64,000 nucleotides of DNA from Muribaculaceae bacterium (lineage in GTDB: Bacteria > Bacteroidota > Bacteroidia > Bacteroidales > Muribaculaceae), in assembly GCA_017621845.1 (NCBI GenBank), contig JAGASI010000005.1:1-64000 (forward strand), read 5' to 3'. Positions 39,301-49,965 of the stretch are shown piece after piece. Below the pieces are notes generated by a model. The model was not told the DNA's origin, ran no database searches, and saw nothing but the letters and a program-made list of their open reading frames with translations. A program made the translations under genes and the position numbers. Numbering within the stretch: the stretch's first letter is position 1; each line of letters opens with the position of its first letter.

Positions 39301-40634
39301 TCATGGACCCCAATACAGGCATGATGCTAACCAACGCCAACATCCCCTACGGCTCCAAACTCTACTACCAGAACGGTGCCGACGTCAAGAAAGGCGATGT
39401 AATCTGTGAGTGGGACCCCTTCAACTCTGTTATCGTCAGCGAGGTGGGTGGTACTATCAAGTATCAGCATCTTATAGAGAATGTCACCTACCGCTCAGAA
39501 GTTGACGAGCAGTCTGGTGTTCAGGATAAGATTATCATAGAGTCCAAGGATCGCACCAAGGTTCCCGAGGCCCAGATCATCAACGCCGCCGGCGAGGTCG
39601 TCAAGACCTATGCACTCCCCGTTGGTGCTCACCTCATGATTGAGGATGGCAAGGAAATCAAGGTTGGCGAAATATTTGTCAAGATTCCTCGTGCCGCAGG
39701 TGGTGCCGGTGACATCACCGGTGGTCTTCCCCGTGTTACCGAGCTCTTTGAGGCCCGTAACCCGTCCAACCCGGCTATCGTTTCAGAAATCGACGGTGAG
39801 GTTCATTTCGGCAAGGTAAAACGTGGCAACCACGAAATTTCTGTCACCTCCAAACTCGGCGAGGTCAAGAAATACCTTGTCCCCCTGTCCAAACAGATAC
39901 TTGTTCAGGAGAACGACTATGTACGTGCCGGCACACCACTGTCCGACGGTGCAATCACCCCCAACGATATCCTTAACATCATGGGCCCGACAGCCGTTCA
40001 AGAGTATATCGTCAACGAGGTACAGGACGTTTACCGTATGCAAGGTGTTAAGATTAACGACAAGCACTTTGAAGTTATCGTGCGCCAGATGATGCGTAAG
40101 GTTAATATCCTCGATCCCGGTGATACCTGCTTCCTTGAACAACAAATTGTCGACAAACGCGACTTTATGGAAGAGAACGATCGTATCTGGGGTAAAAAAG
40201 TTGTTATCGATGCCGGTGACAGCGAGAACCTCCAACCCGGTATGATTATCACCGCCCGTAAGTTGCGTGACGAGAACTCGGCTCTGAAACGTCGTGACCT
40301 GCACACCATCACCGTTCGTGACGCTGTGCCCGCTACTTCCCAACAGATACTCCAGGGTATCACACGTGCCGCACTCCAGACTTCAAGCTTCATCTCGGCA
40401 GCTTCGTTCCAGGAAACTACCAAGGTGCTCAACGAGGCTGCAATCAACGGTAAGATTGATACTCTCGAGGGCATGAAAGAAAACGTCATCTGTGGACACC
40501 TGATACCTGCCGGTACCGGTCTGCGTGAATATAATCGCCTCGTTGTCGGCTCGCTCGATGATGTAGACGTTGACGGCACTGACTATGCCAAGGAAGAAAA
40601 TGCCGAGCCTGTTACCGAGCTGACCATCGATTAA
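36333..40634 (+). CDS. rpoC: DNA-directed RNA polymerase subunit beta'
   Basis: The 1433-residue subunit has the N-terminal zinc site (CHCGKY...CDRCG), the Mg-binding [14 protein letters not shown], the trigger-loop/bridge regions ([17 protein letters not shown]) and the second zinc cluster ([15 protein letters not shown]). It is followed by a strong terminator, so the accessory pair downstream is transcribed separately. Confidence 0.99.
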   Translation: MAFRKENKQKNGFSKISIGLASPEEILEKSSGEVLKPETINYRTYKPERDGLFCERIFGPVKDFECHCGKYKRIRYKGVVCDRCGVEVTEKKVRRERMGHIKLVVPVAHIWYFRSLPNKIGYLLGLPSKKLDSVIYYERYIVVNPGNVEGVSRLDLLTEDEYFDILDKLPEGNAQLEDSDPNKFVAKMGADAIYDLLKDLDLDSLSYQLRHQADTDGSQQRKTEALKRLQVVESFRASRHRNRPEWMILQAVPVIPPELRPLVPLDGGRFATSDLNDLYRRVIIRNNRLKRLIEIKAPDVILRNEKRMLQEAVDSLLDNSRKSSAVKSDANRPLKSLSDSLKGKQGRFRQNLLGKRVDYSARSVIVVGPELKMHECGLPKNMAAELYKPFVIRKLIERGIVKTVKSAKKIVDRKEPVVWDILEHVMKGHPVLLNRAPTLHRLGIQAFQPKLIEGKAIQLHPLACTAFNADFDGDQMAVHLPLGNEAILEAQMLMLGAHNILNPANGAPITVPSQDMVLGLYYITKLRPGDKGEGTIFYGPEEAQIAYNEGKVTLHAPVTVMVDDVDADGNKITHLVENTSVGRVLFNENVPHEIGYVNEIISKKSLRNIISRVIKKCGIPRSAQFLDDIKNMGYYMAFKGGLSFNLGDVIIPAEKEAIVAEGYAQVEEVMANYSMGIITNTDRYNQIIDIWTHVNARLTDVLMKQMTEANQGFNSVFMMLDSGARGSKDQIRQLAGMRGLMAKPQKAGAEGGQIIENPILANFKEGLSVLEYFISTHGARKGLADTALKTADAGYLTRRLVDVAHDVIINEEDCGTLRGLVCTEIKNNDEVVASLGERILGRVSVHDIVDPTTGEVIVKAGEEINDAAADRIDASPIESVEIRSVLTCESKKGVCAKCYGRNLSNNRLVQKGEAVGVIAAQSIGEPGTQLTLRTFHVGGVASNIAAVSSVTSRYDGKLEIEELHTVKTDEVGPEGNPVEVVIGRLAEMRIMDPNTGMMLTNANIPYGSKLYYQNGADVKKGDVICEWDPFNSVIVSEVGGTIKYQHLIENVTYRSEVDEQSGVQDKIIIESKDRTKVPEAQIINAAGEVVKTYALPVGAHLMIEDGKEIKVGEIFVKIPRAAGGAGDITGGLPRVTELFEARNPSNPAIVSEIDGEVHFGKVKRGNHEISVTSKLGEVKKYLVPLSKQILVQENDYVRAGTPLSDGAITPNDILNIMGPTAVQEYIVNEVQDVYRMQGVKINDKHFEVIVRQMMRKVNILDPGDTCFLEQQIVDKRDFMEENDRIWGKKVVIDAGDSENLQPGMIITARKLRDENSALKRRDLHTITVRDAVPATSQQILQGITRAALQTSSFISAASFQETTKVLNEAAINGKIDTLEGMKENVICGHLIPAGTGLREYNRLVVGSLDDVDVDGTDYAKEENAEPVTELTID

Positions 40635-40698
40635 TACTCTTCCAGTTGAGTATGTCAGGTTTAATTTAAGCCACACACTTAACGAAGATTACAGATAT

Positions 40699-40738
40699 AG
40701 CCGAGAGAAATAGCCCCACTATTTCTCTCGGCTTTTTA
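40699..40738 (+). terminator. Terminator of the rpoBC operon
   Basis: A 14-bp perfect stem (AGCCGAGAGAAATA, 40699-40712, with 40720-40733), a 7-base loop and a TTTTATT tail. Confidence 0.92.
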
Positions 40739-40807
40739 TTGTTCGTGCTTTAAGTTCTAAAAAAAATAATTAAATTTGAACTCTTAAAAACGTTAAGGTC
40801 CCCACAA

Positions 40808-41797
40808 GTGAATTTCAATTCAGTTGACATATCAGAAACAGATATTTATAATTATGACCCACAGTTGTTGGCGTTATTATTATATGATCATACGACACAT
40901 AAAAACATTATGTGGTGTACAGATGATTATGCCAATATGGGGATTGGGTATAGAGCCGGTGATGAAATCAAGATAGAACTAATCATTGGTGAGAATGATA
41001 GATTGATTGTGCCCCGTGCGCTCAAACCTAAAGAACAACAACGTAGCCGCACACGCGTCAAAGCCGAGGTGTTCACGCCTACATGGCTATGTAACGAGAT
41101 GATTAATGACATAGACGAGGCAACTGTAGGTCGTCCAAATGTATTCAATACATCCTATCCTGATAGAACATGGACGCCGGTGCCGGGGCCGATAGAGCTT
41201 AGCGATAAGGTCACATGGCAAGACTACGTGAGGTATACGCGACTTGAAATCACCTGTGGTGAGGCTCCATTCCTCGTCAGTCGTTACGACACGGTGTCAG
41301 GAAAATCAATTCCCGTGCCTGAACGTATAGGTATGCTCGACAGAAAATTAAGACTGATTGCTGAAAATATTGATGACTACGGTCAGTGGCTCAAGTGGGT
41401 CAAAATCGCTTATCAAAATATCTATGGCTATGAATGGCAGGGCGACAACCTATTGTTAGCGCGTGAGACATTGTTGTTTACATTTATAGATTATCAGGTT
41501 GAAAAGTTTGGACCGGACTACCCTATACGGCGAGAGACGTTGAGAGATATAGCCTATATAATATCCTGGAATCTGTGGCAGATGGATGGACTGAAGTGTG
41601 TTGTTCCCAACAGCTGTGGGATGAAACCTTCGAGTCAGCAATCAATCTTTGAAGAACCACAGATGGAGCCGTGCCGAGGGTGTCTCAAGGATGATATAAG
41701 GGCCCATAATGGTATTTATACTTATATACGCGACTGGTCTATTGAAGACGAGGAAAAAGGCAAAGTGCGTTTTGTTGACTTGATGAAGAAAAAATAG
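40808..41797 (+). CDS. Methylase-like partner protein of an RM-like locus
   Basis: The 329-residue product starts at GTG (no ATG upstream). It contains EVFTPTWLCNEM (87-98), like the TPRWLAREM segment of the partner's methylase domain, and EITCGEAPF (147-155), which resembles SAM-binding motif I (DPACGSGPF). No NPPY/DPPY catalytic motif is present, so it is probably not an active methylase alone. Cysteines in a C-x6-C and a C-x2-C (PCRGC) near the C-terminus could bind zinc. Proteins of this kind are often labelled 'restriction endonuclease subunit M'. Stop and next start are one base apart, so the two products are likely made together. A TAAATTTG at about 40774-40781 may be the promoter. Confidence 0.75.
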   Translation: MNFNSVDISETDIYNYDPQLLALLLYDHTTHKNIMWCTDDYANMGIGYRAGDEIKIELIIGENDRLIVPRALKPKEQQRSRTRVKAEVFTPTWLCNEMINDIDEATVGRPNVFNTSYPDRTWTPVPGPIELSDKVTWQDYVRYTRLEITCGEAPFLVSRYDTVSGKSIPVPERIGMLDRKLRLIAENIDDYGQWLKWVKIAYQNIYGYEWQGDNLLLARETLLFTFIDYQVEKFGPDYPIRRETLRDIAYIISWNLWQMDGLKCVVPNSCGMKPSSQQSIFEEPQMEPCRGCLKDDIRAHNGIYTYIRDWSIEDEEKGKVRFVDLMKKK

Positions 41798-41798
41798 T

Positions 41799-44700
41799 AT
41801 GGATATAAGCCGGCTCGACAATATCATCATCGGGAAACTGCATCCCAAGATTTATGCGTTCACGACCGGGACAGTACCCTCATATCTCAAGGTGGGGGAT
41901 ACCTATCGGCCGTTAAATGAACGGCTTGGTGAGTGGCGTAAATACTTTAAAGACCTGGAATTGAGGTTTAATCAAGAAGCATTGGCCGATGAAAACCATT
42001 ATTTCAGGGACTATGCCGTCCATGATTTCTTGAAAAAAGAAAGAGGACGTGCCACGTTGACAAAAGAAAAAGCCCGGGAGTTTAATGCCAAATATTCCAA
42101 TGAGTTTTTTGAAAATGCTACATCAGATGATGTTGCCGATGCAATAAAAGATATAATTGAGAATTTCGGTAAAACAACCCGATATGAGTACTATAACCGC
42201 GATATTGAAGTCACGGATTTAAAGAAGAGTCGGTCTAAAAGCTATATTATGTATCGGAGGATAGAAAACTTTCCAATGCGAGACAATCAAGCCGAGGTTG
42301 TCAAAAATTTCAAAAAAGCATATGAAGCCGGACGCAAAAATCTGTTGATGTATGCCGTGATGAGATTTGGAAAATCTTTCACTGCCATGAATTGTGCCTT
42401 GGCAATGGATGCGCGACTGGTAGTCATAGTATCGGCCAAGTTTGATGTCATGGATGAATGGAAATATACGGTCGAGAGTCATGAGTATTTCAAGGATTAT
42501 GTGTTCATGACAGCTAAAAAACTGAACGATGGAGATAACGTGCTGACTGATGAATTAAATAAAAACAAGGTCGTCGTGTTCTTATCACTTCAGGACTTGC
42601 AGGGCGATGGCATCAAGAAAAAACATGCCGAGGTCTTTAAGTCGAGTATAGATTTGTTGTTGATAGACGAGTGCCACTATGGAGTTCGCACCCCAAAATA
42701 TGGTGCTGTCCTCAAGGAATTTAAATATAAAGAAGATAAAGAGGACAATGAATTTGATGAGGATGATAACAAGACTTTAGAGTTTGATGCCGAGACAAAA
42801 AAATTGAAATCGCGAGTGAGGATACACCTTTCAGGTACGCCTTACCGTTTATTGATGGGAAGCGAATTTAAACCCGAAGATATTATCGGCTTTGTTCAGT
42901 ACTCTGATATAATAGATGCTCGCGATGAATGGAGTCGAAAGGAAGCTGAAGAGAATGTGGATTATGACGAAACAAAGAATCCCTATTATGGCTTCCCTCA
43001 GATGGTGAGATTTGCATTCAATCCCGACGAGCAAACAGCACGACGGATTGAGCAACTGAAACAGCAAGGATTTACATGCGCTTTGTCTCAAATTTTTAAG
43101 ACTCGGATAAGTCCTAAAACCAAGAAACCTGAATTTGTTTATGCCGATGAAATTTTAAGCACATTTAAAGCTATCGATGGAGTTAAGGAAGATAGTAATG
43201 TGTTTGGATTTCTGAATTATGATAAGATTAAGGAGGGCAAGATGATGTGCCGCCACATGGTATGTGTCTTGCCTACACGCAGTGCCTGTGACGCGCTTGA
43301 GCTGTTGCTGAAAAAACATGCCGGTGATTTTATTAACTTGCAGAATTACAAAGTCATAAATATTGCAGGACATGCAACACTCTACAGCGGAGATAAAGCT
43401 GTAGAACAAATAAAATATGATATAGCCAAGGCCGAGCAGGAGGATGAGCCAACACTGTCGTTGACCGTGCGGCGGATGTTGACGGGCGTGACCGTGCCTC
43501 AGTGGGACACGATGATATACCTTAAAGAATGTTCTTCGGCCCAGGAATATGACCAGGCAATATTCCGTCTCCAGAGCCCTAATGTCCAAACTTATAAATA
43601 TAAGAATGGACATGAAGAAAAGGTGATGAAGATAGATAAGAAGCCCCAGACGTTGCTTGTAGACTTTGACCCCGAGCGAATGTTCAGACTTCAGGAGACC
43701 AAGGCCTTCATTTACAATGTCAACACCGACACCAAGGGTAATATCCCGCTGGAACAACGCCTCAAGCGCGAGCTTGAAATATCGCCAATCCTGCAAGTCA
43801 GTAACGATGCTCTGTGTCAGGTGTCGCCCACTGATATTATAAAGGCTGTGATGGAATATTCGGCCAATCGAAGTATCATTGACGAGGCCATGTCGATAGA
43901 TATTGACTATTCGCTCATAGAGAACCCCAAGATATTGGAAGCTATCAGAGGGCTTAAACCTATCGATGCCCCCAAGGGTGTTGACATATCGGCTCACGGT
44001 GGCGATAAAAAAGGTGGTGACGTCTCTACCGATGATGAACAAGAAGAAGGTAAAGACCCCGATAAACATAAAGATACCAAGGATGTTAAAGACCCAAAGG
44101 AAGTTGACACCTTACCTAAACGGCTCAAAACCTATCTTGCTAAAATCTTATTTTTTGCCTTGTTGACCGAGGAGCGAGTCAAGTCACTTGAAGAGGTTGT
44201 GCAGGTTATGGATTCCAATGAAGATAATATCAGGATAGCATCCAATTTAGGCATGTCTAAGGAAATTCTGCAAGAAATTTTGGATACCGTTAATCCCGGC
44301 AGTCTTGGAAGCCTCGACAATAGCATATATCAAGCCAATCTCCAGATTTCAGATCCGACGGTTGAAAGCAGTAGGCGAGTTGAAATCGCTATGAAACGAT
44401 TTGGTCGCATGTCAGAGTCAGAGATAGTGACACCGCGATGGCTGGCACGTGAGATGGTAGAACAATTGCCACTGAACCCCACCGACCCCGAGCTCAAAGT
44501 CCTGGACATAGCTTCCAAGCAAGGAGAATTTACAGTAGCGCTAATCGATGTATTTGGAGAAGCCATCAAAGACAAGGTATACTCCATACCGACGTCTCCC
44601 TTGGCCTACGAGCTGACGCGCAAAGTGTATAAACTGCTAAATATCCCGATAGAACATATTTACAGCACCTTCACCTCCTACGACCTAATAGATAAAGAAA

Positions 44701-45749
44701 AATCCCAAACAATAATCCCCACCCTAAAGCAAATGAACTTCCAAACAATCGTTGGCAATCCACCATATAATAAACCGTTGAGTGCAGGAAGAAGCTTATC
44801 TAAACAGCTATATCCTGATTTTATGAAAACCAGTGTGGGGTATAAGCCATTGAATATAGCGATGATAACACCTTCTCGATGGTTTACCGCTGATGCTCAA
44901 GATAATTCATTCCCTAAGTTGCGGCAATTCATAAAGGAAAATAATCATATATCAAAAATTTCCACATACAATGGGAAAAAAGTTTTTCCTTCTACCGATC
45001 TTAATATGGTAAATTATTTTATATGGCAAGATTTTTATTCCGGTGAAGTAAAATTTATTGAAAATATTTATGAGAAAGTGGGTTGTGTTAATCGCCCACT
45101 ATTTGAGGAGAATATGAATATTGTAATTCCTCAAAATAGCTCTGTGCCAATAATAAATAAGATAATGAGAAAAAAATTTATTTCTCTTAGCACGATTTCA
45201 TCTGGGAGGAACGCCTTTGGAATCGTTGGAAAGAATATAAAAAAAATAACAAAGGGATATGAATTTGAGGGGTCTGTAAAAGTAAGATGTGCTTATGAAG
45301 AATATAGGTTTATGTCTCGTTCAGAGATAAATAGAGGGTTGGACTATCTTGATAAATATAAAGTATTTACATCCAAGGGAAATGGGGGCGCCGGATTGTT
45401 GACTGATGGTAAACCTGTTAATATTATTGGAAAATCATATGTAGCTTCCCCGGGAGAAGCATGTACTGACTCATTAATTCCGTTTGGTAAATTCTCAACA
45501 GAAAAAGAGGCCCAAAACCTTCAAAAATATATGTGTACAAAATTTTTACGCTTTTGTGTGGGAATTTTGAAAGTGTCTCAAAATTTATATCAGAATGTAT
45601 ATAGATTAGTTCCGATGCAAGATTTTGCGACAAATGATGAGATAGATTGGAGTAAGTCAGTCGAGGAAATAGATAAGCTATTATATGCAAAGTATGACCT
45701 TTCTAAAGAAGAGAGCGACTTTATTGAGGCGATTATCAAGCCGATGTGA
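41799..45749 (+). CDS. Single-chain GIY-YIG nuclease - SF2 helicase - N6-adenine methylase protein
   Basis: The 1316-residue product shows four parts. (1) Residues 17-45 (KIYAFTT...YLKVGDTYRPLNERL) resemble a GIY-YIG/T5orf172 nuclease. (2) An SF2 helicase: Walker A-like MRFGKS (188-193), DECH (290-293), SGTP (345-348), and motif VI QAIFRLQ (586-592). (3) An acidic Lys/Asp linker (about 728-765). (4) A gamma-type methylase: TPRWLAREM (about 879), DIASKQGEF (903-911, motif I), NPPY (987-990), then a target-recognition-like C-terminus. Base composition turns clearly AT-rich from about 44690 on, suggesting the specificity end has a different history. It resembles restriction-modification proteins that join cutting, translocation and methylation; type IIG or type I-like single-chain systems are the nearest known. 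The exact type is unknown. Confidence 0.85.
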   Translation: MDISRLDNIIIGKLHPKIYAFTTGTVPSYLKVGDTYRPLNERLGEWRKYFKDLELRFNQEALADENHYFRDYAVHDFLKKERGRATLTKEKAREFNAKYSNEFFENATSDDVADAIKDIIENFGKTTRYEYYNRDIEVTDLKKSRSKSYIMYRRIENFPMRDNQAEVVKNFKKAYEAGRKNLLMYAVMRFGKSFTAMNCALAMDARLVVIVSAKFDVMDEWKYTVESHEYFKDYVFMTAKKLNDGDNVLTDELNKNKVVVFLSLQDLQGDGIKKKHAEVFKSSIDLLLIDECHYGVRTPKYGAVLKEFKYKEDKEDNEFDEDDNKTLEFDAETKKLKSRVRIHLSGTPYRLLMGSEFKPEDIIGFVQYSDIIDARDEWSRKEAEENVDYDETKNPYYGFPQMVRFAFNPDEQTARRIEQLKQQGFTCALSQIFKTRISPKTKKPEFVYADEILSTFKAIDGVKEDSNVFGFLNYDKIKEGKMMCRHMVCVLPTRSACDALELLLKKHAGDFINLQNYKVINIAGHATLYSGDKAVEQIKYDIAKAEQEDEPTLSLTVRRMLTGVTVPQWDTMIYLKECSSAQEYDQAIFRLQSPNVQTYKYKNGHEEKVMKIDKKPQTLLVDFDPERMFRLQETKAFIYNVNTDTKGNIPLEQRLKRELEISPILQVSNDALCQVSPTDIIKAVMEYSANRSIIDEAMSIDIDYSLIENPKILEAIRGLKPIDAPKGVDISAHGGDKKGGDVSTDDEQEEGKDPDKHKDTKDVKDPKEVDTLPKRLKTYLAKILFFALLTEERVKSLEEVVQVMDSNEDNIRIASNLGMSKEILQEILDTVNPGSLGSLDNSIYQANLQISDPTVESSRRVEIAMKRFGRMSESEIVTPRWLAREMVEQLPLNPTDPELKVLDIASKQGEFTVALIDVFGEAIKDKVYSIPTSPLAYELTRKVYKLLNIPIEHIYSTFTSYDLIDKEKSQTIIPTLKQMNFQTIVGNPPYNKPLSAGRSLSKQLYPDFMKTSVGYKPLNIAMITPSRWFTADAQDNSFPKLRQFIKENNHISKISTYNGKKVFPSTDLNMVNYFIWQDFYSGEVKFIENIYEKVGCVNRPLFEENMNIVIPQNSSVPIINKIMRKKFISLSTISSGRNAFGIVGKNIKKITKGYEFEGSVKVRCAYEEYRFMSRSEINRGLDYLDKYKVFTSKGNGGAGLLTDGKPVNIIGKSYVASPGEACTDSLIPFGKFSTEKEAQNLQKYMCTKFLRFCVGILKVSQNLYQNVYRLVPMQDFATNDEIDWSKSVEEIDKLLYAKYDLSKEESDFIEAIIKPM

Positions 45750-46094
45750 TAGTCATGAAGCATGGCATATGGGGATGGGATACATTCAATGGATAGTATA
45801 ATTTGCAGTGTGTCATGTTTCAAGATGTCACCGGAGATTGTTTCATTTTTGACCCCGACTTTGGTAGATTATGATAAGGTGTATATTGCCGAGTGATTGG
45901 CAATGGAGGATGTGACAGAGTAGTAATGAGGGTACTGTGTTGCTATAATTGCCGGGTATAATATTTCATTAGGATATTTCGGGAGAATTGCTTAATTTTG
46001 CCATTGGCCTTGATGTGGGGTGGGGCGTCGATGCGAGTCCATTCAGCGAGGCGATTAACCTGTTTATAATCAAAACAATATCACATATAACTCT
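45750..46094. other. Intergenic region before aspS
   Basis: About 345 bases without a supportable gene. TAATTTTG at 45993-46000 could be the -7 element of the aspS promoter, but its -33 is poor. No terminator hairpin for the RM-like pair is obvious. Confidence 0.45.
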
Positions 46095-47855
46095 ATGTAT
46101 AGAACTAATACTTGTGGCGAGCTGAGACTGGCCGATGCAGGCCGAGAGGTGACACTCTCGGGTTGGGTACAGCGTGTTCGCCGTATGGGCGGTATGACTT
46201 TTGTCGATTTGCGTGACCGCTATGGAATTACTCAGATTGTATTTAATACCGAGCATGACGCGGCTCTTAATGAGGCAGCCAATCATCTTGGACGTGAATA
46301 TGTAATCCAGGTGAAGGGCGTTGTTTCGGAGCGCACCAGCAAGAACCCCCAGCTACCGACCGGCGATATTGAGATTATTGCCGATAAATTGACAATACTT
46401 AATCCCTCGGAGGTTCCCCCATTCACTATCGAGGACGAGAGTGACGGTGGTGATGAGCTGAGGATGAAATATCGTTACCTTGACTTGCGACGCGGATGTG
46501 TGCGCCGCAATCTTGAATTACGTCACCGCATGACTATGGAGGTGCGCCGTTACCTTGACTCCAAGGGCTTCCTTGAGATTGAGACACCGATGTTGGTGGG
46601 CTCGACACCCGAGGGCGCACGCGACTTTGTTGTTCCCTCGCGCATGAATCCCGGCCAGTTCTATGCACTGCCCCAGTCGCCTCAGACGCTTAAACAATTG
46701 TTGATGGTGTCGGGCATGGACCGATACTTCCAGATTGTGAAATGTTTCCGCGACGAAGACCTGCGAGCCGACCGTCAGCCCGAGTTCACTCAGATAGACT
46801 GTGAGATGAGCTATGTCGAGCAAGAAGATGTCATCAATCTGTTTGAGGGCATGGCCAAGCATCTGTTCAAGGAGTTGCGTGGCGTCGAGCTTACCGAGCC
46901 GTTTATGAGAATGTCTTGGGCCGATGCTATGAAATACTATGGCAGTGACAAGCCTGACTTAAGATTTGACATGAAATTTGTCGAGTTGATGGAAGTCTTG
47001 AAAGGACATGGGTTCAGTGTCTTTGACAATGCGGCCTATATCGGAGGTATCTGTGCCAAAGGTGCGGCAACATATACGCGCAAACAGTTGGATGCCCTGA
47101 CAGAATATGTCAAGCGTCCCCAAGTTGGCGCCAAGGGCATGGTATATGCACGTGTCGAGGCCGATGGACATGTCAAATCGTCAGTTGATAAATTCTACAG
47201 CCAGGAAGTACTCCAACAGCTCAAAGAAGCCATGCATGCCGAAGCCGGCGACCTTATCCTCATCTTAAGCGGCGATGATGCCATGAAGACCCGTAAACAA
47301 CTGTGTGAACTGCGTCTCGAGATGGGCCGTCAGCTTGGGTTGTGCGATAAGAATAAATTTGCCTGTCTGTGGGTTGTTGACTTCCCGATGTTTGAGTGGA
47401 GTGATGAAGAGCAGCGCTTGATGGCGATGCACCACCCGTTCACCCATCCCAAGGACGAGGATATACCCTTGTTGGATACCGATCCCGCTGCAGTGCGAGC
47501 CGATGCATATGATATGGTTGTTAATGGCGTCGAGGTCGGTGGCGGTTCAATCCGCATCCATGACAGTGGCTTGCAGGCCAAGATGTTTGAAATCCTCGGC
47601 TTTACGCCCGAGAAAGCTCAGGAACAGTTTGGCTTTCTGATGAATGCTTTTAAATATGGAGCACCCCCTCACGGCGGTCTTGCCTATGGGCTTGACCGTT
47701 GGGTATCGCTGTTTGCAGGACTCGACAGTATCCGCGACTGTATCGCTTTCCCCAAGAATAATTCGGGTCGTGATGTAATGTTGGACGCTCCCGCGCCCCT
47801 CGATCAGAAGCAACTCGACGAGCTCACCTTGGCCGTGGTTGAGCCTAAGGCATGA
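46095..47855 (+). CDS. aspS: Aspartate-tRNA ligase
   Basis: The 586-residue class II synthetase has the N-terminal OB anticodon-binding domain ([20 protein letters not shown]), motif 1 ([20 protein letters not shown]), motif 2 ([16 protein letters not shown]), a bacterial GAD insertion domain and motif 3 (GLAYGLDRW). It charges tRNA-Asp. It heads a run with a NIF3-like gene and a zinc-ribbon gene. Confidence 0.98.
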   Translation: MYRTNTCGELRLADAGREVTLSGWVQRVRRMGGMTFVDLRDRYGITQIVFNTEHDAALNEAANHLGREYVIQVKGVVSERTSKNPQLPTGDIEIIADKLTILNPSEVPPFTIEDESDGGDELRMKYRYLDLRRGCVRRNLELRHRMTMEVRRYLDSKGFLEIETPMLVGSTPEGARDFVVPSRMNPGQFYALPQSPQTLKQLLMVSGMDRYFQIVKCFRDEDLRADRQPEFTQIDCEMSYVEQEDVINLFEGMAKHLFKELRGVELTEPFMRMSWADAMKYYGSDKPDLRFDMKFVELMEVLKGHGFSVFDNAAYIGGICAKGAATYTRKQLDALTEYVKRPQVGAKGMVYARVEADGHVKSSVDKFYSQEVLQQLKEAMHAEAGDLILILSGDDAMKTRKQLCELRLEMGRQLGLCDKNKFACLWVVDFPMFEWSDEEQRLMAMHHPFTHPKDEDIPLLDTDPAAVRADAYDMVVNGVEVGGGSIRIHDSGLQAKMFEILGFTPEKAQEQFGFLMNAFKYGAPPHGGLAYGLDRWVSLFAGLDSIRDCIAFPKNNSGRDVMLDAPAPLDQKQLDELTLAVVEPKA

Positions 47856-47864
47856 CGGCTATAA

Positions 47865-47897
47865 CGGCATTCCGGGTTATAGTACACCGGGATGCCG
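47865..47897 (+). other. Hairpin between aspS and the NIF3-like gene
   Basis: CGGCATTCCGG (47865-47875) pairs with CCGGGATGCCG (47887-47897) over 11 bp. There is no T-run, so it may be a processing or stabilising element rather than a terminator. Confidence 0.5.
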
Positions 47898-47929
47898 GAT
47901 ATTAATTTCCAATCTCCAATTTTCAATTC

Positions 47930-49045
47930 ATGACCATAGGCGAGATAATACGCGCGATAGAAAGCATGGTCCCGGCTCAATATCAAGAGTCGTGGGACAA
48001 TACCGGGCTTCAGGTCGGTTCACCCCTGAGTGAGTGTACCGGAGTATTGATATGTGTCGATGTGACCGACGCTGTAATAAACGAGGCAGTATCGTTGGGC
48101 GCCAATCTCATAGTGTCCCACCATCCGCTGATATTCAAGGGCCTTAAACGTCTCACCGGAGCCACGCGTGTCGAGGCTGTGGTTATCAATGCTATCGGTG
48201 CGGGAATATCGATATACTCGTGCCACACGTCGGTAGACAGTGTGTCCGGAGGCGTGTCGTGGCGCATGGCCGGGATGTTGGGCGTAACACCGATGTCGGT
48301 GTTGTCACCTATGGAACCCCGGTGGGCCAAGGTCGCCGTGATGGTGCCGACGGCCCATGCCGATGAGGTCAGGATGGCAATGTTTGAGGCCGGCGCCGGC
48401 GAGGCCGGCAGCTATGACTGTTGCTCATACAATGTCGAGGGTATGGGAACATTCCGCGCTTTGGCCGGAGCCAACCCATACGTTGGCGCTCAGGATGAGT
48501 TACATCATGAGCCCGAAGTCAAGATTGAATCTATCGTGCCGAGATGGCTCGTCGGGCGAGTTACAGCCGCTATCAGGGAAGTGCATCCGTATGAGTGTCC
48601 GGCTATCGATGTGATTAATCTGGCCAATGAAGATTCTTCGCTCGGTCTTGGTGTCGTGGGTAATCTTGAGACACCGTTGACAGCCGGCGAATTTATGTCG
48701 CGCGTTGCCGGAACATTTGACAGCCCGGCGATAAGACACTCGGTGGTTAAGGACGAGGATGCCAAAATACGACGTGTGGCAATGTGTGGCGGATCGGGAG
48801 GCGAGTTTATACGCGATGCCATCAAAGCTCACGCCCAGGTTTATCTCTCGTCTGACATCAGATACCATGATTTTGTTGATTACGGAGATGAGATTTTGCT
48901 TGTCGATATTGGCCACTTTGAGAGCGAACAGTGTACAAAAGATATTTTTTATGAGATTATTACACAAAAATTTGCTAACTTTGCGGTCTATAAATCAACA
49001 GTCGAGCACAATCCGATGCATTACTTCACGGAGCATAAAGCGTGA
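47930..49045 (+). CDS. NIF3-like dinuclear metal-centre protein
   Basis: The 371-residue protein belongs to the YbgI/NIF3 family (also called GTP cyclohydrolase I type 2-like). Metal-binding features are SHHPLIF in the N-terminal half, a CHTSVDS segment and a C-terminal DIGHFESE. A middle insertion of about 100 residues (VAVMVPTAHADEVRMAMFEAG) matches the PII-like insert of longer family members. Its function is not settled. The next gene, a zinc-ribbon protein, commonly neighbours NIF3 genes. Confidence 0.92.
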   Translation: MTIGEIIRAIESMVPAQYQESWDNTGLQVGSPLSECTGVLICVDVTDAVINEAVSLGANLIVSHHPLIFKGLKRLTGATRVEAVVINAIGAGISIYSCHTSVDSVSGGVSWRMAGMLGVTPMSVLSPMEPRWAKVAVMVPTAHADEVRMAMFEAGAGEAGSYDCCSYNVEGMGTFRALAGANPYVGAQDELHHEPEVKIESIVPRWLVGRVTAAIREVHPYECPAIDVINLANEDSSLGLGVVGNLETPLTAGEFMSRVAGTFDSPAIRHSVVKDEDAKIRRVAMCGGSGGEFIRDAIKAHAQVYLSSDIRYHDFVDYGDEILLVDIGHFESEQCTKDIFYEIITQKFANFAVYKSTVEHNPMHYFTEHKA

Positions 49046-49094
49046 CTGTTGCCTAATCGTGTGATATAAAAGAAATTAACTGTATAAATATACA

Positions 49095-49877
49095 ATGGCA
49101 AACGATAACAAACAAGAGCAGACTCTGACAGTAGAACAGCGTCTCAAAGCCCTTTATGAACTCCAGACCATCTTGAGTGAGATTGATCGTATCAAAACCA
49201 TCCGTGGCGAGCTTCCTCTTGAAGTCAAAGACCTTGAGGACCAGATTGCAGGTCTTAACACTCGTGTCGAGAATTATGGTCACGATATCACCGAGCTTAA
49301 CCGGAATGTTGCCTCTGAGAAAGAAAAAATCGCCAACTCCCAGCAGCTCATCGCCCGTTATAAAGAGCAACTCGACAATGTGCGCAATAACCGCGAGTTT
49401 GACCTTCTGACCAAGGAAGTTGAATTCCAGGAGCTTGAGATACAACTGTGTGAGAAGCATATCCACGAGAATACACGTGCTATTGATAACAAGAACGCCG
49501 ATATAGCCAGCACCAAGGAAAAGCTTGCCGACCTCGAGCATATTCTTGAAGAGAAGCGTAAGGAGCTTAACGAGATTGTCTCAGAGACACGCCAGGAGGA
49601 AGAGTCGTTGCGCGAGAAAGCCAAGGCTCTCGAGCCCCATGTTGACGAACGCACATTGGCCGCTTTCAAGCGTATCCGCAAAAATGCCCGCAACGGTCTC
49701 GGTATCGTCTATGTACAGCGTAACGCCTGTGGCGGTTGCTTCAACCGCATTCCCCCTCAACGCCAGCTTGAAATCAAGTTACACAAGAAAGTCATCGTGT
49801 GTGAATACTGTGGCCGCATCATGATAGACCCCGAGCTCGCCGGCATCGCCGAGGCCGAGGTCAACACGGCTCAATAA
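49095..49877 (+). CDS. C4-type zinc-ribbon, coiled-coil protein (CT398-like)
   Basis: The 260-residue protein is almost entirely a long coiled coil (about 10-195, with EERRKELNEIVSE-like heptads) ending in a zinc ribbon: CGGC at about 214-217 and CEYCG at about 239-243. Members often lie beside NIF3-like genes, as here. Proposed roles include nucleic-acid or secretion-related binding; nothing firm is known. Confidence 0.9.
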   Translation: MANDNKQEQTLTVEQRLKALYELQTILSEIDRIKTIRGELPLEVKDLEDQIAGLNTRVENYGHDITELNRNVASEKEKIANSQQLIARYKEQLDNVRNNREFDLLTKEVEFQELEIQLCEKHIHENTRAIDNKNADIASTKEKLADLEHILEEKRKELNEIVSETRQEEESLREKAKALEPHVDERTLAAFKRIRKNARNGLGIVYVQRNACGGCFNRIPPQRQLEIKLHKKVIVCEYCGRIMIDPELAGIAEAEVNTAQ

Positions 49878-49897
49878 CCATTTTTAAAGCTATAAAT

Positions 49898-49942
49898 ATA
49901 AGCGAGCGCCAGCATCCGCCAAGGATGTTGGCGCTCGCTTAT
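49898..49942 (+). terminator. Hairpin after the zinc-ribbon gene
   Basis: A stem of about 20 bp (49898-49916 with 49923-49942, one G-T pair) with a short loop. No T-run follows on the plus strand, but the position suggests an operon end. Confidence 0.65.
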
Positions 49943-49965
49943 AGATGTACATAGAAAATAATAGC

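Noticed and set aside
43155..44069. Minus-strand frame of 304 codons inside the fusion gene
   Set aside because: Shadow of the helicase gene on the other strand, which has clear motifs.
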